64,000 nucleotides of DNA from Micromonospora arborensis (GCF_003205615.1 NZ_PYBV01000005.1:279506-343505), one strand, 5' to 3'; shown: positions 1 to 9,345, counted from the stretch's first letter. Numbers and translations: made by a program. Notes: generated by a model not told the origin, from the letters alone.

Positions 1-753
1 CCCAGTGGCGGGCGGCGGGGTGCCGGTGCTGGGTGGCGGGGTCGAGCCGTCGGGCGCGACCGCCCGGCCGGTGGACGGCGAGATCATGCCGGGGCAGAGG
101 TTGCGGCTCGTGAGGTTGGCCATGATCTGCCCGATGGCGTCGCGGGTGTTCTGGATCCCGTCGTGCATGAGGATGACCTGACCCGCCTGGAGGCGGCTCG
201 CGTTGGACACGATCTGGCTGACGCTCGCGCCGTTCCAGTCCTGTGAGTCCACGTCCCAGATCACCTGGCGCATGCCGAGCGAGGACGCGACGGACTGAAG
301 GGTGGAGTTGGTCTCCCCGTACGGCGGCCGGAACAACTGCGGCCGGACGCCGGTGGCCGACTGGATCGCCGAACTGGTCTGGGACAGGTCGGACTGCATC
401 TGCGCCTGGCTCATCGAGGTCATGTGGGCGTGGTTCCAGCTGTGGTTGGCGACCCACATGCCGGCGGCCACCTGTGCCTGTGCCGCCGACCGGTTGTTCT
501 GGACGTTCTGCCCGACGTTGAACATCGTGGCCCGTACGCCGTTGGCGCGCAGCACGTTCAGCAGCGCGCTGGTGCTGCCGGTCGGGCCGTCATCGAAGGT
601 CAGGCCGACGTAGCCGTTGCAGGCGGCGGCGCTCGACGAGGTCGAGGTGGCCGCGAGGACGACGCCGCACATCGCCACGGCGGTGGTGAGGACGGCCAGT
701 ACCGCGCGCAACCGCCTCGACCGTAGGGCCGTGCCGGGGGAGAGCCTGCTCAT
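1..753 (-). CDS. secreted polysaccharide deacetylase (NodB family), C-terminus cut by window edge
   Basis: Partial gene; the reading frame is open to the window edge. The protein starts with a basic stretch and a hydrophobic signal segment ending near SSSAAA, then a NodB deacetylase domain. The five family motifs are visible in order: TFDDGP (catalytic Asp and metal Asp), HSWNH (metal histidines), RPPYG, DVDSQDW and LMHD. The family removes N- or O-acetyl groups from chitooligosaccharides, xylan or peptidoglycan; the substrate cannot be read here. After the domain comes a Pro/Thr linker (STPPPSTGTPPPATG), which in actinomycete enzymes usually leads to a carbohydrate-binding module that would lie outside the window. 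The ATG has an AGAAGGGG ribosome site about 6 bases upstream. It is divergent from the GH92 gene, consistent with secreted polymer degradation. Confidence 0.9.
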   Translation of the reverse strand, partial: MSRLSPGTALRSRRLRAVLAVLTTAVAMCGVVLAATSTSSSAAACNGYVGLTFDDGPTGSTSALLNVLRANGVRATMFNVGQNVQNNRSAAQAQVAAGMWVANHSWNHAHMTSMSQAQMQSDLSQTSSAIQSATGVRPQLFRPPYGETNSTLQSVASSLGMRQVIWDVDSQDWNGASVSQIVSNASRLQAGQVILMHDGIQNTRDAIGQIMANLTSRNLCPGMISPSTGRAVAPDGSTPPPSTGTPPPATG

Positions 754-880
754 CTGGTGCCCCTTCTCGCAGGCCGGATGCGCCCAGTGTGCGGGCAGCA
801 CAGTCCGGACAGGTGTGGGTGGATGGGAGGTCGAACCGCAACCGTCACGACGTCGATCACATTGACCTCGATGGATCGGA

Positions 881-909
881 GTATTACAGCGGGAATTCCA
901 ACACGTCAA
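881..909 (-). promoter_or_regulatory. promoter for the deacetylase gene
   Basis: On the minus strand TTGACG (904-909) and TAATAC (881-886) are separated by 17 bases, a good match to the housekeeping actinomycete promoter. Transcription would start near 875, giving a leader of about 120 bases before the deacetylase ATG. Not tested. Confidence 0.55.
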
Positions 910-1230
910 CAAGTTCCGGTAATGCTCCGAAACGAATCGGGGGTGACGCATGGCGGACCACGCCGCGTCTGGCCAGGTGGGCGACCAGCGGTGCACACCG
1001 TTGGACCGTCGGGGGATCAGGTCCTGCTCGAAGTGATCCGACATTTGCCGAAACTATCGGTGTCGATCCGATCGCGCAGGCAGGTCGACTGGCGCGGCGG
1101 TGCTCGGCGCCGGTCGGCGCGGGTGACCGGGCGGTCCCTTCGCCCCTTCGGTGAACCGCGGCGCCGACGACCTGACGCGCTGATCCGGGTCCTGGCCGGC
1201 CCCGGCGTAGGTTTCGCTTTGATCAAGCCG

Positions 1231-1260
1231 TTGACACCGTCGTGCTGTGCCCGGAACTAT
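1231..1260 (+). promoter_or_regulatory. promoter candidate for the GH92 gene
   Basis: TTGACA at 1231-1236 and AACTAT at 1255-1260 with an 18-base spacer. The -35 is a perfect consensus, the -10 weak. It is the best match upstream of the mannosidase start. Confidence 0.4.
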
Positions 1261-1426
1261 CAGCGGCAGTCCACTGCCCCTGCCTTCATGTCACGAGTCT
1301 CATGACAACGATGTCAGGGCAACTCCGAAGGAGAGCGTGTTGGCCGAGACCGGCGCCCCCAGGGGTCCACTCTGCCCAGACGTTCGACGTACTCGACCCC
1401 GATCGAGTCGAAAGGCCCCGTCCCTC

Positions 1427-4400
1427 ATGTCGCATACCCTCCATGCGCGTTCCCTGTCACCCCGCCTGATCGCCGCGACAACAGCCGCCCTGCTACCGCT
1501 GGGACTCCTCGTCGCCGCGCCCCTGGCCCACGCCGCGCCCACCACGGCGACGCCCGGCAACTTCAGCTCCTCGTTCGAGCCGGCCGACCCGCAGCCCGCC
1601 ACCAGCACCGTGGAACTCGGCGCGAACGGAAAGCCGGTCCAGGCGAACCTGAGCGGCCAGATCACCACACTGCCCGGCAGCCTGCTCGGCCAGGTCAGCA
1701 CCGTGACCGCGAGCGCCGAGCACCCCCCGAGCGAGGTCGCCGCGAACCTCACGGACGCCGACCCGTCGACCAAGTGGCTCATGTTCCAGCCGAGCGGTTG
1801 GGTGACCTACCAGCTCGCCAAGCCCGCGACGGTGGTGCGCTACTCGCTGACCGCGGCCAACGACGAACCGACCCGGGACCCCAAGGACTTCGTCGTGCAG
1901 GGGTCCAACGACGGCAGCACGTGGACCGACCTGGACAAGCGCACCGGCGAGACGTTCAGCGGCCGGTTCACCACCAAGACGTACAGCTTCACCAACACGA
2001 GCGCCTACGGCTACTACCGGCTGAACATCACCGCGAACTCCGGTGACGCACTCGTGCAGCTCGCCGACTGGAACATCAGCGACGGCTCGAACGTCCTCCC
2101 GCCGATGGTCAGCGAAGCCACCGCCGGCCCGGACGGCGGCTACACCACGAAGCCGGGCGCCGGGTTCACCGGACTGGCCGCGTTGCGTTACGCAGGTGGT
2201 GCCGACGGCAACGGCCGCTCGTACGCGACCAACAAACTGTTCGACGTCCACATCCCGGTCGGTCCGAAGACCCGCCTGTCGTACAAGCTCTTCCCCGAGT
2301 TCACCAGTGGGGACTCCCGGTACCCGTCCACCTACGCCGCCGTCGACCTGCACTTCACCGACGGCAGCTACCTGAGTGGTCGCTCGCCCGTCGACCAGCA
2401 CGGCTACCCGCTGACGGGCACCGGCCAGGGCGCCTCGAAGGTGCTCTACGCCGACCAGTGGAACCTGGTGCAGGCCGACCTCGGCACCGTCGCACGCGGC
2501 AAGACCATCGACCGCATCCTGCTCGCGTACGACAACCCGCAGGCCACCGAGGAGACCCGGTTCCAGGGCTGGATCGACGACATCGAGCTGACCGCCGCCC
2601 CGGCGTCGATCGACGGGTCGACGTTGACCAACTACGTCGACACCCGGCGCGGCACCAACTCGACGTCCGGTTTCTCGCGCGGCAACAACCTGCCGATCAC
2701 GTCGGTGCCGAACGGCTTCAACTTCTTCACCCCGGTGACCGACGCGACGTCCGACTCGTGGGCGTACGAGTACCACCGGACCAACAACGAGGCCAACCTG
2801 CCCATGCTGCAGGGTCTCGCCATCTCACACGAGCCGAGCCCGTGGATGGGTGACCGCAACCAGATGTCGGTCATGCCGGTCGTCGGCGACGGACCCCTCA
2901 GCGGTGCGCCCGCCAGCCGTGCGGTCGCCTTCAGCCACGACGACGAGACGGCACAGCCGGACCTCTACCGGGTCACGCTGCAGAACGGCCTGATCGCGGA
3001 GATGTCGCCCACCGACCACGCCGGGATCATGCGGTTCACCTTCCCGTCGGGACAGGCGCGGGGAAGCCTCGTCTTCCACAACGGCACGTTCACCATCGGC
3101 GCGGACGGCACCGTCACCGGCTGGGTCGACAACGGCAGCGGCCTGTCGGCCGGTCGGAGCCGCATGTTCGTGTCCGGCGCGTTCGACCGGGCGCCGACGG
3201 CCTCCGCCGCGACGTCCGCCACCTTCGACGTCTCGACGACCCGGGAGGTGACGATGCGCCTCGCGACGTCGTTCCTCTCCGTCGACCAGGCACGCCGCAA
3301 CCTCGACCTGGAGGTCACCGGTAGGAGCTTCGACCAGGTCCACGCTGCCGCGACGGCCGCGTGGAAGGACCGGCTCGGTCGGGTCGAGGTGCGGGGCGCC
3401 ACCGAGGCGCAGTTGGTCACGATGTACTCGAACCTGTACCGGCTGAACCTCTACCCGAACTCGCAGTCGGAGAACACCGGCACCGCCGCCGCGCCGCGTT
3501 GGCAGTACGCCAGCCCGGTTTCGGCGCCGACCGGCGCATCGACCCCCACCCGGACCGGTGCGAAGATCGTCGACGGGCAGATCTACGTCAACAACGGCTT
3601 CTGGGACACCTATCGCACCGTGTGGCCCGCCTACTCGCTGCTGTACCCCGACATCGCCGCCAAGATCGCCGACGGGTTCGTCCAGCACTACCGCGACGGT
3701 GGCTGGATCGCCCGTTGGTCGTCGCCCGGCTACGCCGACCTGATGACCGGCACCAGCGCGAACGTGGCCCTGGCCCAGGCGTACCTCACCGGGGTCAAAC
3801 TGCCCGACCCGCTCGCGGCGTACGACGCGGCCGTGAAGGACGCGACCGTCGCGTCCGGGCGCGGCGCGGTCGGACGCAAGGGCATCGAGACCTCCCTGTT
3901 CCTCGGCTACACGCCGACGTCCACGGCGGAGTCGGTGTCGTGGGCGCTGGAGGGCTACATCAACGACTACGGCATCGGCAACATGGGTGCCGCCCTCGCC
4001 AAGGACCCGGCCACGCCGAAGTCGGAGCGTGACCGGCTCAAGGAGGAGTCGCGGTACTTCCTGGAGCGTGCCCAGAACTACGTCCACCTCTTCGACTCGA
4101 AGACGAAGCTCTTCCAGGGTCGCGATGCGGCCGGCAACTTCCTCGCCGGTGACCCACTGGACTGGGGTGGCGTCTACACCGAGACCAACGGGTGGAACTT
4201 CGCGTTCACCGCACAGCAGGACGGCCAGGGCCTCGCCAACCTGTACGGCGGGCCGAAGGCACTGCGGGACAAGCTCGACGCGTTCTTCTCCACCCCGGAG
4301 AACGCCGACCGTCCCGGTGGGTACGGCGGCATCATCCACGAGATGATCGAGGCGCGTGCGGTGCGGATGGGTCAGCTCGGCATGAGCAACCAGCCGTCGC

Positions 4401-7033
4401 ACCACATCCCGTACATGTACGACTTCGCCGGTGCGCCGGCCAAGACCCAGTCGACGGTACGGGAGATCCTGCGCCGCCTCTACGTCGGCAGCGAGATCGG
4501 CCAGGGCTACCTGGGCGATGAGGACAACGGCGAGATGTCGTCCTGGTACATCCTCAGCTCGCTGGGCATCTACCCTCTGCAGGCCGGGTCGTCCGGGTGG
4601 GCCATCGGGTCGCCGCAGTTCACCAAGATGACCGTGCACCGCGCCAGCGGCGACATCGTCGTCAACGCGCCGAACAACAGCACGCGCAACGTCTACGTGC
4701 AGGACGTGTCGGTCAACGGCAAGAAGCAGCGCAGCCTGTCGGTGGATGTGGCCGCGCTCGCCAAGGGCGGCACCATCGACTTCCAGATGGGCCCCAACCC
4801 GTCGTCCTGGGGCAGCGGCAAGAACGACGCGCCACCGTCGCTGACCAAGGGTGACAAGGTGCCGAAGCCGTTGCAGGACACCACCGGCCCCGGTATCGGC
4901 ACCGCGACCGCGACGGACGGCCAGGACGCGTCGAAGCTGTTCGACGACTCGTCGACCACGCAGCTGACCTTCACCTCGGCGACCCCGCAGATCAACTGGG
5001 CCTTCCGAACCGGCAAGCAGAAGCCGACGTACTACACGGTCACCTCCGGGGCGAGTGCCGGCGATCCGGCGGACTGGCGGTTGCAGGGTTCCAACGACGG
5101 CATCACCTGGACCACTGTGGACTCCCGCAAGGACCAGGCGTTCCCGTGGCGCAACCAGACCCGCCCGTACACCATCGACAAGCCGGGGCGGTTCGCGCAG
5201 TTCCGTCTCGCCGTGACGAAGACCGTCGGCGCCGCGCAGACCAACCTCGCCGAGATCGAGTTGCTCGCCGGGGGTGACGTCGACCTCACCGGAGGCGACA
5301 TCGCAGTGACCGCCGCCGGCAGCGTGCACGCGACGTCCGGCGTACCGGTCTCGGTGCCGCTGGCCTCCGTAACCGGCGGCACCGCCAGCGGTTACCAGGC
5401 CACGATCGACTGGGGTGACGGCACGCCGGTCACCGCGGGCACCATGACGCTGAGCTCACGGACCGTCTACCGCATCGGTGGGTCGCACACCTACGCCACG
5501 CCGGGCTACCACCAGGCGAACGTCACGGTGACCGACGGCGAGAGCCAGAGCTCCGCGACGGTCGGCGTCGAGGTGGGGTACGCCCCGAGCTCCGGACTCA
5601 CCGCCGCGTTCGACACCGTCTGCGTCGGCGACGAAGGGGTCCTCGCCGCGGACTGCGACGCCAAGTCGTGGGCGTACTCGCGGGCGGCCCTGGCGGCGGG
5701 CGGCGCGACCCAGGGCCAGCGGCAGCAGGTCCCGGGAACCGCGCTGCAGTTCACGCTGCCGGTCATCCCGGCCGGGCGGCCCGACAACGCCTCCGGCAAC
5801 GGTGCGACGGTCGTTCTCGACCTTCCGGACGACGCCCGGAGCATCTCCTTCGTCGGCGCCGGAACGCAGGGCAACCAGAGCACCACCGGCACGGCGACGT
5901 TCAGCGACGGCAGCACGGCCAGCATTCCGATCCAGCTGAGCGACTGGACGTTGGGCGGCAACCCCGACGGCACCCCGTCGTACGGCAACATCGTCGTCGC
6001 GAAGACGGCGTACCGCCTGTACGGCACGAGCCGGGACGGCGCCCAGCCGTTCCTGTTCGCCACCGCGCCGTACCAGATCCCGGCGGGCAAGACGCTGGTG
6101 TCGGTGACCCTGCCGACGCAGACCGGCGATCCTCGCTCGGAGGGCCGGATCCACGTGTTCGCCGTCGCCAACGACGGCACGCCGGCCCCCGCACTCGCCA
6201 CCGTCGCCCCGAAGGACCAGACGGCGAACGTCGGTCAGGTTCTCGCGGCGAACCTCGGCACGGTGACCGGCGGCGTTCCCGGCACGACGGGCTACCGCGC
6301 CCGCGTCCAGTGGGGTGACGGCACGGTTCCGGACGACGTCACGATCGGTGCGTCCGGTGCGATGAGCGGGCAGCACACCTACGCGCGGGAGGGCACCTAC
6401 ACCGTGCGCGTCACCGCGTGGGACACGCTGTCGAGCAGCACCGGGTCCTTCACCGTGACCGTGGCAGGTGGCAGGTCCCAGCCGACCATCGCGTTGTCGG
6501 CCGACAGCACCGTCGCCACTGGCGCGGCGATCACCGTCGACGGCAGCGGGTTCGCCGCCGGCGAGCAGGTGACCGTCACCGTCGGCACCGACCCGGCACG
6601 GACCACGAAGGTCACGGCGTCCAAGGCGGGAACGGTCCGAGCCTCGGTCACCACGTCCGGTGACGCGCAGCCCGGCCGGTACGCGGTCACCGCGACGGGA
6701 ACCTCCTCGCGTACGCCGGCCACGGCCACGGTCCAGGTGACCGAGCAGCAGGCCGCGCTGACGTACCAGCCGCGGGTCGCGCTGACGACCACCTCGGGGC
6801 CGCGCGCCACGTCGATCACGGTCGACGGTTCCGGGTTCGCACCGAACGAGGCGGTCACGATCACCTTCGGCAACGGCCTCGCGGTCAGCACCGTGCGCGC
6901 GAACGGCGACGGTGTCATCTCCGGCGCGACGGTCAGCGTGCCGGGTGCGGCGAAGACGGGCGCGACCAGCGTCACGCTGACGGGTGCCACGTCCGCGACG
7001 AAGGTGGCCCGACCGTTCACCGTCACCGGCTAG
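1427..7033 (+). CDS. secreted multidomain GH92 alpha-1,2-mannosidase
   Basis: A 1,868-residue exported enzyme. The chosen ATG opens a signal peptide (basic N-terminus, hydrophobic core, AHA cleavage site near residue 36) and follows GAAAGG. Modules in order: F5/8 type C (discoidin) domain around residues 90-210; GH92 beta-domain and (alpha/alpha)6 catalytic domain around 480-1125, with NGFWDTYRTVWPAY near 724 and GDEDNGEMSSWY near 1030, the conserved active-site block of the family; second F5/8C domain about 1140-1285; PKD domain about 1290-1385 (WGDGTPV); an uncharacterised beta-rich module to about 1585; second PKD (WGDGTV); two copies of a DGSGFA-type Ig-like module to the end. GH92 enzymes are calcium-dependent exo-mannosidases acting on N-glycans or fungal mannan. 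The modules suggest attachment to polymeric substrate. Confidence 0.93.
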   Translation: MSHTLHARSLSPRLIAATTAALLPLGLLVAAPLAHAAPTTATPGNFSSSFEPADPQPATSTVELGANGKPVQANLSGQITTLPGSLLGQVSTVTASAEHPPSEVAANLTDADPSTKWLMFQPSGWVTYQLAKPATVVRYSLTAANDEPTRDPKDFVVQGSNDGSTWTDLDKRTGETFSGRFTTKTYSFTNTSAYGYYRLNITANSGDALVQLADWNISDGSNVLPPMVSEATAGPDGGYTTKPGAGFTGLAALRYAGGADGNGRSYATNKLFDVHIPVGPKTRLSYKLFPEFTSGDSRYPSTYAAVDLHFTDGSYLSGRSPVDQHGYPLTGTGQGASKVLYADQWNLVQADLGTVARGKTIDRILLAYDNPQATEETRFQGWIDDIELTAAPASIDGSTLTNYVDTRRGTNSTSGFSRGNNLPITSVPNGFNFFTPVTDATSDSWAYEYHRTNNEANLPMLQGLAISHEPSPWMGDRNQMSVMPVVGDGPLSGAPASRAVAFSHDDETAQPDLYRVTLQNGLIAEMSPTDHAGIMRFTFPSGQARGSLVFHNGTFTIGADGTVTGWVDNGSGLSAGRSRMFVSGAFDRAPTASAATSATFDVSTTREVTMRLATSFLSVDQARRNLDLEVTGRSFDQVHAAATAAWKDRLGRVEVRGATEAQLVTMYSNLYRLNLYPNSQSENTGTAAAPRWQYASPVSAPTGASTPTRTGAKIVDGQIYVNNGFWDTYRTVWPAYSLLYPDIAAKIADGFVQHYRDGGWIARWSSPGYADLMTGTSANVALAQAYLTGVKLPDPLAAYDAAVKDATVASGRGAVGRKGIETSLFLGYTPTSTAESVSWALEGYINDYGIGNMGAALAKDPATPKSERDRLKEESRYFLERAQNYVHLFDSKTKLFQGRDAAGNFLAGDPLDWGGVYTETNGWNFAFTAQQDGQGLANLYGGPKALRDKLDAFFSTPENADRPGGYGGIIHEMIEARAVRMGQLGMSNQPSHHIPYMYDFAGAPAKTQSTVREILRRLYVGSEIGQGYLGDEDNGEMSSWYILSSLGIYPLQAGSSGWAIGSPQFTKMTVHRASGDIVVNAPNNSTRNVYVQDVSVNGKKQRSLSVDVAALAKGGTIDFQMGPNPSSWGSGKNDAPPSLTKGDKVPKPLQDTTGPGIGTATATDGQDASKLFDDSSTTQLTFTSATPQINWAFRTGKQKPTYYTVTSGASAGDPADWRLQGSNDGITWTTVDSRKDQAFPWRNQTRPYTIDKPGRFAQFRLAVTKTVGAAQTNLAEIELLAGGDVDLTGGDIAVTAAGSVHATSGVPVSVPLASVTGGTASGYQATIDWGDGTPVTAGTMTLSSRTVYRIGGSHTYATPGYHQANVTVTDGESQSSATVGVEVGYAPSSGLTAAFDTVCVGDEGVLAADCDAKSWAYSRAALAAGGATQGQRQQVPGTALQFTLPVIPAGRPDNASGNGATVVLDLPDDARSISFVGAGTQGNQSTTGTATFSDGSTASIPIQLSDWTLGGNPDGTPSYGNIVVAKTAYRLYGTSRDGAQPFLFATAPYQIPAGKTLVSVTLPTQTGDPRSEGRIHVFAVANDGTPAPALATVAPKDQTANVGQVLAANLGTVTGGVPGTTGYRARVQWGDGTVPDDVTIGASGAMSGQHTYAREGTYTVRVTAWDTLSSSTGSFTVTVAGGRSQPTIALSADSTVATGAAITVDGSGFAAGEQVTVTVGTDPARTTKVTASKAGTVRASVTTSGDAQPGRYAVTATGTSSRTPATATVQVTEQQAALTYQPRVALTTTSGPRATSITVDGSGFAPNEAVTITFGNGLAVSTVRANGDGVISGATVSVPGAAKTGATSVTLTGATSATKVARPFTVTG

Positions 7034-7063
7034 AACCGGACCGGCGCTAGTTGGTGCCGCAGT

Positions 7064-7095
7064 GTCGGGCGGGCCGTGCTCACGGCCCGCCCGAC
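7064..7095 (+). terminator. strong hairpin terminator after the GH92 gene
   Basis: A perfect 15-bp inverted repeat (GTCGGGCGGGCCGTG and its complement) with a 2-base centre, 30 bases past the stop codon. There is no U-run, as is usual in actinomycetes. Confidence 0.75.
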
Positions 7096-7292
7096 CTGCG
7101 TCACTACCGCCAGGGCGGGGACACCGCACCGGAGGCGCAGGTGATGGCGTACGACGCGCAGCTCGCCGACGTCGCCCGGGCAGGGCTCGACGCCTTCCAA
7201 CGGCGGGCTGACCCAATTGTGGTGTCTGCGGGTGGCAGCACCCGTACCGTCAGGCGCGGCCGTCACGACGGCGCGGCGGTGTCATTGTCGGC

Positions 7293-7334
7293 CGGTATAC
7301 CGCAGAGTCATATTCATACCTCTGAGGTATATCG
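7293..7334. repeat. copy A of a 42-bp dispersed palindromic element
   Basis: Fifteen-base arms (CGGTATACCGCAGAG and CTCTGAGGTATATCG) flank a 12-base centre containing CATATTCAT. The reverse complement of the element at 44641-44682 matches this copy over its whole length with few changes, and both copies sit between convergent genes. It is much more AT-rich than its surroundings. Confidence 0.75.
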
Positions 7335-7365
7335 CTCACTGGACCATCGACCCGCCGGTGGCGGC

Positions 7366-7962
7366 TCAGCCTGCTCGCGGTGCGGACAGTCGTAACTGCC
7401 AGCGCGCACCCTGGCTGGTGAGCCGGATGATCGCCAACGGCTCCACGTCCAACTGCCGGTACGTCGCGGTCGGCAGGTCGAGGGCGTGGACGACCGCGAC
7501 CCGGATCACCAGCGGGTGGGCGACGGCGATGATCCGCTGGCCGCGTGTGCGTTGCCCGTCCAGCCAGCGACCGACCCGGTCCCGCACCGTCGCGACGGAT
7601 TCGCCTCCGTGGGGTGCGGAGTCCGGCGTGGACAACCACTCGTGCAACGACTGCGGCTGCTCGGCGGCGATCTCCTCGAACGACCGTCCGGCCCAGTCGC
7701 CGTAGTCACAGTCGGCCAACGCCGCTTCGACGGTCGGCAGCAGACCGAGGGCGTCGGCGGTCTGTGTGGCGGCTGCCTCCGGACTGGACAGGCAGGCGTC
7801 GTCGACGCGCAGGTGACCGCGCCGGCCGGATGCGGCGCTGGCCTGGGCGAGGGCGGCACGCAGGCCGCCCTCGTCCAAGCCGTCGTTCGTCCCGCCGAAC
7901 CGGGCCCGGCGCAGGGCGGTGGTGTGACCGTGGGCGACCAGCCGGAGGCTGGTGGGGCTCAC
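7366..7962 (-). CDS. histidine-phosphatase-like protein with degenerate catalytic pocket
   Basis: A 198-residue protein of the histidine phosphatase (phosphoglycerate mutase-like) superfamily, third gene of the B12-riboswitch operon. Its GTG overlaps the cbtA stop by 4 bases. The fold signatures are recognisable: LVAHGHT at the N-terminus, SSPEAAATQTA, ADCDYGDW, and VAHPLVIR near the C-terminus. The usual RHG motif is AHG, the second pocket arginine of the SSPxxRA motif is missing, and the acid glutamate is replaced. Both histidines remain. In this context the family would include an alpha-ribazole phosphatase (CobC-like), but loss of both phosphate-binding arginines makes phosphatase activity doubtful. 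It may be a cobalt or corrinoid accessory protein. Confidence 0.75.
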   Translation of the reverse strand: MSPTSLRLVAHGHTTALRRARFGGTNDGLDEGGLRAALAQASAASGRRGHLRVDDACLSSPEAAATQTADALGLLPTVEAALADCDYGDWAGRSFEEIAAEQPQSLHEWLSTPDSAPHGGESVATVRDRVGRWLDGQRTRGQRIIAVAHPLVIRVAVVHALDLPTATYRQLDVEPLAIIRLTSQGARWQLRLSAPRAG

Positions 7963-8732
7963 GTGCTCGGCAGCGCGGCGGCGGTTCGACGGCGCCGATC
8001 GTGGTGCATCAGCGCCGCGAACAGCAGGCCGATCCCGGTCCAGAGCACGACCTGGGTGCCGAGCGAGGCCAGCCGGAAGTCCCACAGCAGAGTTGCGGGG
8101 AAGTCGTCCGGGACCTCCTGGAAGGAGGGCATCACCACGTAGGACACCACGGTGACAAGCAGGAACCCGCCAGCGGCCGCAGCGGCACGTTGCCACGTAG
8201 GCGCGTCGTTGCCGACCGCCCGATAGCCCAGTGACCCGGCCCAGACCGCCACCAGGCCGAGCACCACCATCAGCAGATAGGTGACGGTGCGCTGGTTGAT
8301 GGTGGCCGGGTCGCCGACGGCCGGAGGGTTCGCCGGGTACTTCAGGAACGGCACGATCACCGCGCCGAGCAGTGCCGCGCCGGCCAGCAGCAGGCCCGCC
8401 CGACCGTCGTCGTAGGTCCGCCGCCGACGGGACAGCAGGACGTACGCCGTGGCCAGCAGGCCACCCATCGCGGCGCCGAACAGGCCGGTGGCCAGGAACA
8501 GGCCGCCACGCTGGCCATTCCGGCTGACCAGGGCGTCCTCGTGGTCGTGCCCACCGGCTGCGGACTCGGCGTGCGCTGCCGCCGCCTCCTCGATGGCGAT
8601 GGCCGCGTCGACGTGCGGCTCACCGGCGACGTAGGCGAACGCCCCGGCGAGCAGGCCGGCGATCAGGCCGGCGAGCAGGCCACGAACGAGGACGGTGACG
8701 AACGGGGGAGCGGTGGTGGCTGTCAGTGGCAC
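7959..8732 (-). CDS. cbtA: cobalt transporter subunit CbtA
   Basis: A 257-residue integral membrane protein with several hydrophobic helices, matching the CbtA family: an N-terminal helix (LLAGLIAGLLAGAFAYVAGE), a histidine/acid-rich loop (HAESAAGGHDHED) that could bind metal, and repeated glycine-rich helices. CbtA with CbtB is a predicted B12-regulated cobalt uptake system. The GTG start is inferred from its 10-base overlap with the end of cbtB; frames further upstream run into cbtB and the riboswitch. The downstream phosphatase-like gene overlaps by 4 bases, so the three genes are translationally coupled. Confidence 0.88.
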   Translation of the reverse strand: MPLTATTAPPFVTVLVRGLLAGLIAGLLAGAFAYVAGEPHVDAAIAIEEAAAAHAESAAGGHDHEDALVSRNGQRGGLFLATGLFGAAMGGLLATAYVLLSRRRRTYDDGRAGLLLAGAALLGAVIVPFLKYPANPPAVGDPATINQRTVTYLLMVVLGLVAVWAGSLGYRAVGNDAPTWQRAAAAAGGFLLVTVVSYVVMPSFQEVPDDFPATLLWDFRLASLGTQVVLWTGIGLLFAALMHHDRRRRTAAALPST

Positions 8733-8926
8733 GGGACGCCCAGCAGGTGCCGACCGTCGTGCATCAGCTCGTGCAGGTACATGCCACTGCGCGAGACCGC
8801 CCCCTGATCGAAGGCGACGAGGTAGGTCAGCAGGCTGAGCACGGCAACGGTCGCCAGGACCGTCCACAGGAGACGTGAGCTGCCAGCGGGGTGCACCAAC
8901 GGCTGGCTGGACGTGGAAGTAGACAT
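8723..8926 (-). CDS. cbtB: cobalt transporter subunit CbtB
   Basis: A 67-residue single-span membrane protein. One hydrophobic helix (about residues 18-36) is followed by a histidine-rich tail, HELMHDGRHLLGVPCH, the CbtB family hallmark and likely a cobalt-binding site. The chosen ATG follows GGGGAGG at 11 bases; a longer frame upstream would extend into the riboswitch. It is the first gene after the cobalamin riboswitch, so expression should fall when B12 is plentiful. Confidence 0.9.
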   Translation of the reverse strand: MSTSTSSQPLVHPAGSSRLLWTVLATVAVLSLLTYLVAFDQGAVSRSGMYLHELMHDGRHLLGVPCH

Positions 8927-8964
8927 ACGAGCACGAACCTCCCCGGGAATGACGCGTCCCCATC

Positions 8965-9125
8965 GCAAGGCTGCGGACGACCGAGCGTCCTGGCTCGCGG
9001 ACCCCGGTGAGGCCGAGGAACCGCTTACAGTGGCGCGACCGCGCCGGATTCACACCGGCTTCCCTCGCGTCGCCGCAGATAGTGGGTCGACGGTATCGGT
9101 GCCGCCTCTGGTGGTCAACCCGCCC
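8965..9125 (-). promoter_or_regulatory. cobalamin riboswitch upstream of cbtBA
   Basis: Read on the minus strand the leader carries the conserved core: AGGGAAGCCGGTG, then GAATCCGGCGCGGTC, GCGCCACTGTAAGCGG (the B12 box) and GAGCCAGGACGC. These match the AdoCbl riboswitch consensus in the correct order. It ends shortly before the cbtB ribosome site, suggesting control by sequestration or termination. Outer boundaries are approximate. Confidence 0.92.
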
Positions 9126-9345
9126 CCACCAAGGCCGGACGGGCGGCAGAAGAATAATCGACATACCTAGATGCCAAAGATATGATGCTTGATTGCGCCG
9201 AGAGTGCCCTCAGTGACCCATCGGCGCCCTGTTGCCGCTAGCATGGTCGAACTGCCGGGTGGTCCGCAGCGTCGGGCCGACCCCGGACATCTGACCAATG
9301 ACTGGGCGGGGTGTGGGTGTACGTGAGCGCGCCGGGACGTGTCCG

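Larger units (their letters stand above)
754..1426. other. long divergent intergenic region without a convincing gene
   Basis: No open frame here has a ribosome site or recognisable protein; the short frames present are GC-driven. The region separates two secreted carbohydrate enzymes and contains the minus-strand promoter at 881-909 and a plus-strand promoter candidate at 1231-1260 (TTGACA, 18 bases, AACTAT), which would give the GH92 gene a leader of about 160 bases. Confidence 0.6.

Noticed and set aside
2825..5329. Long minus-strand open frame opposite the GH92 gene
   Set aside because: Shadow frame: Arg/Gly/Val-rich composition without domains, fully covered by a well-supported plus-strand gene.
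8927..9164. Extended N-terminus for the cbtB or cbtA frames
   Set aside because: The extension is the cobalamin riboswitch read as protein; conserved RNA elements explain the sequence.
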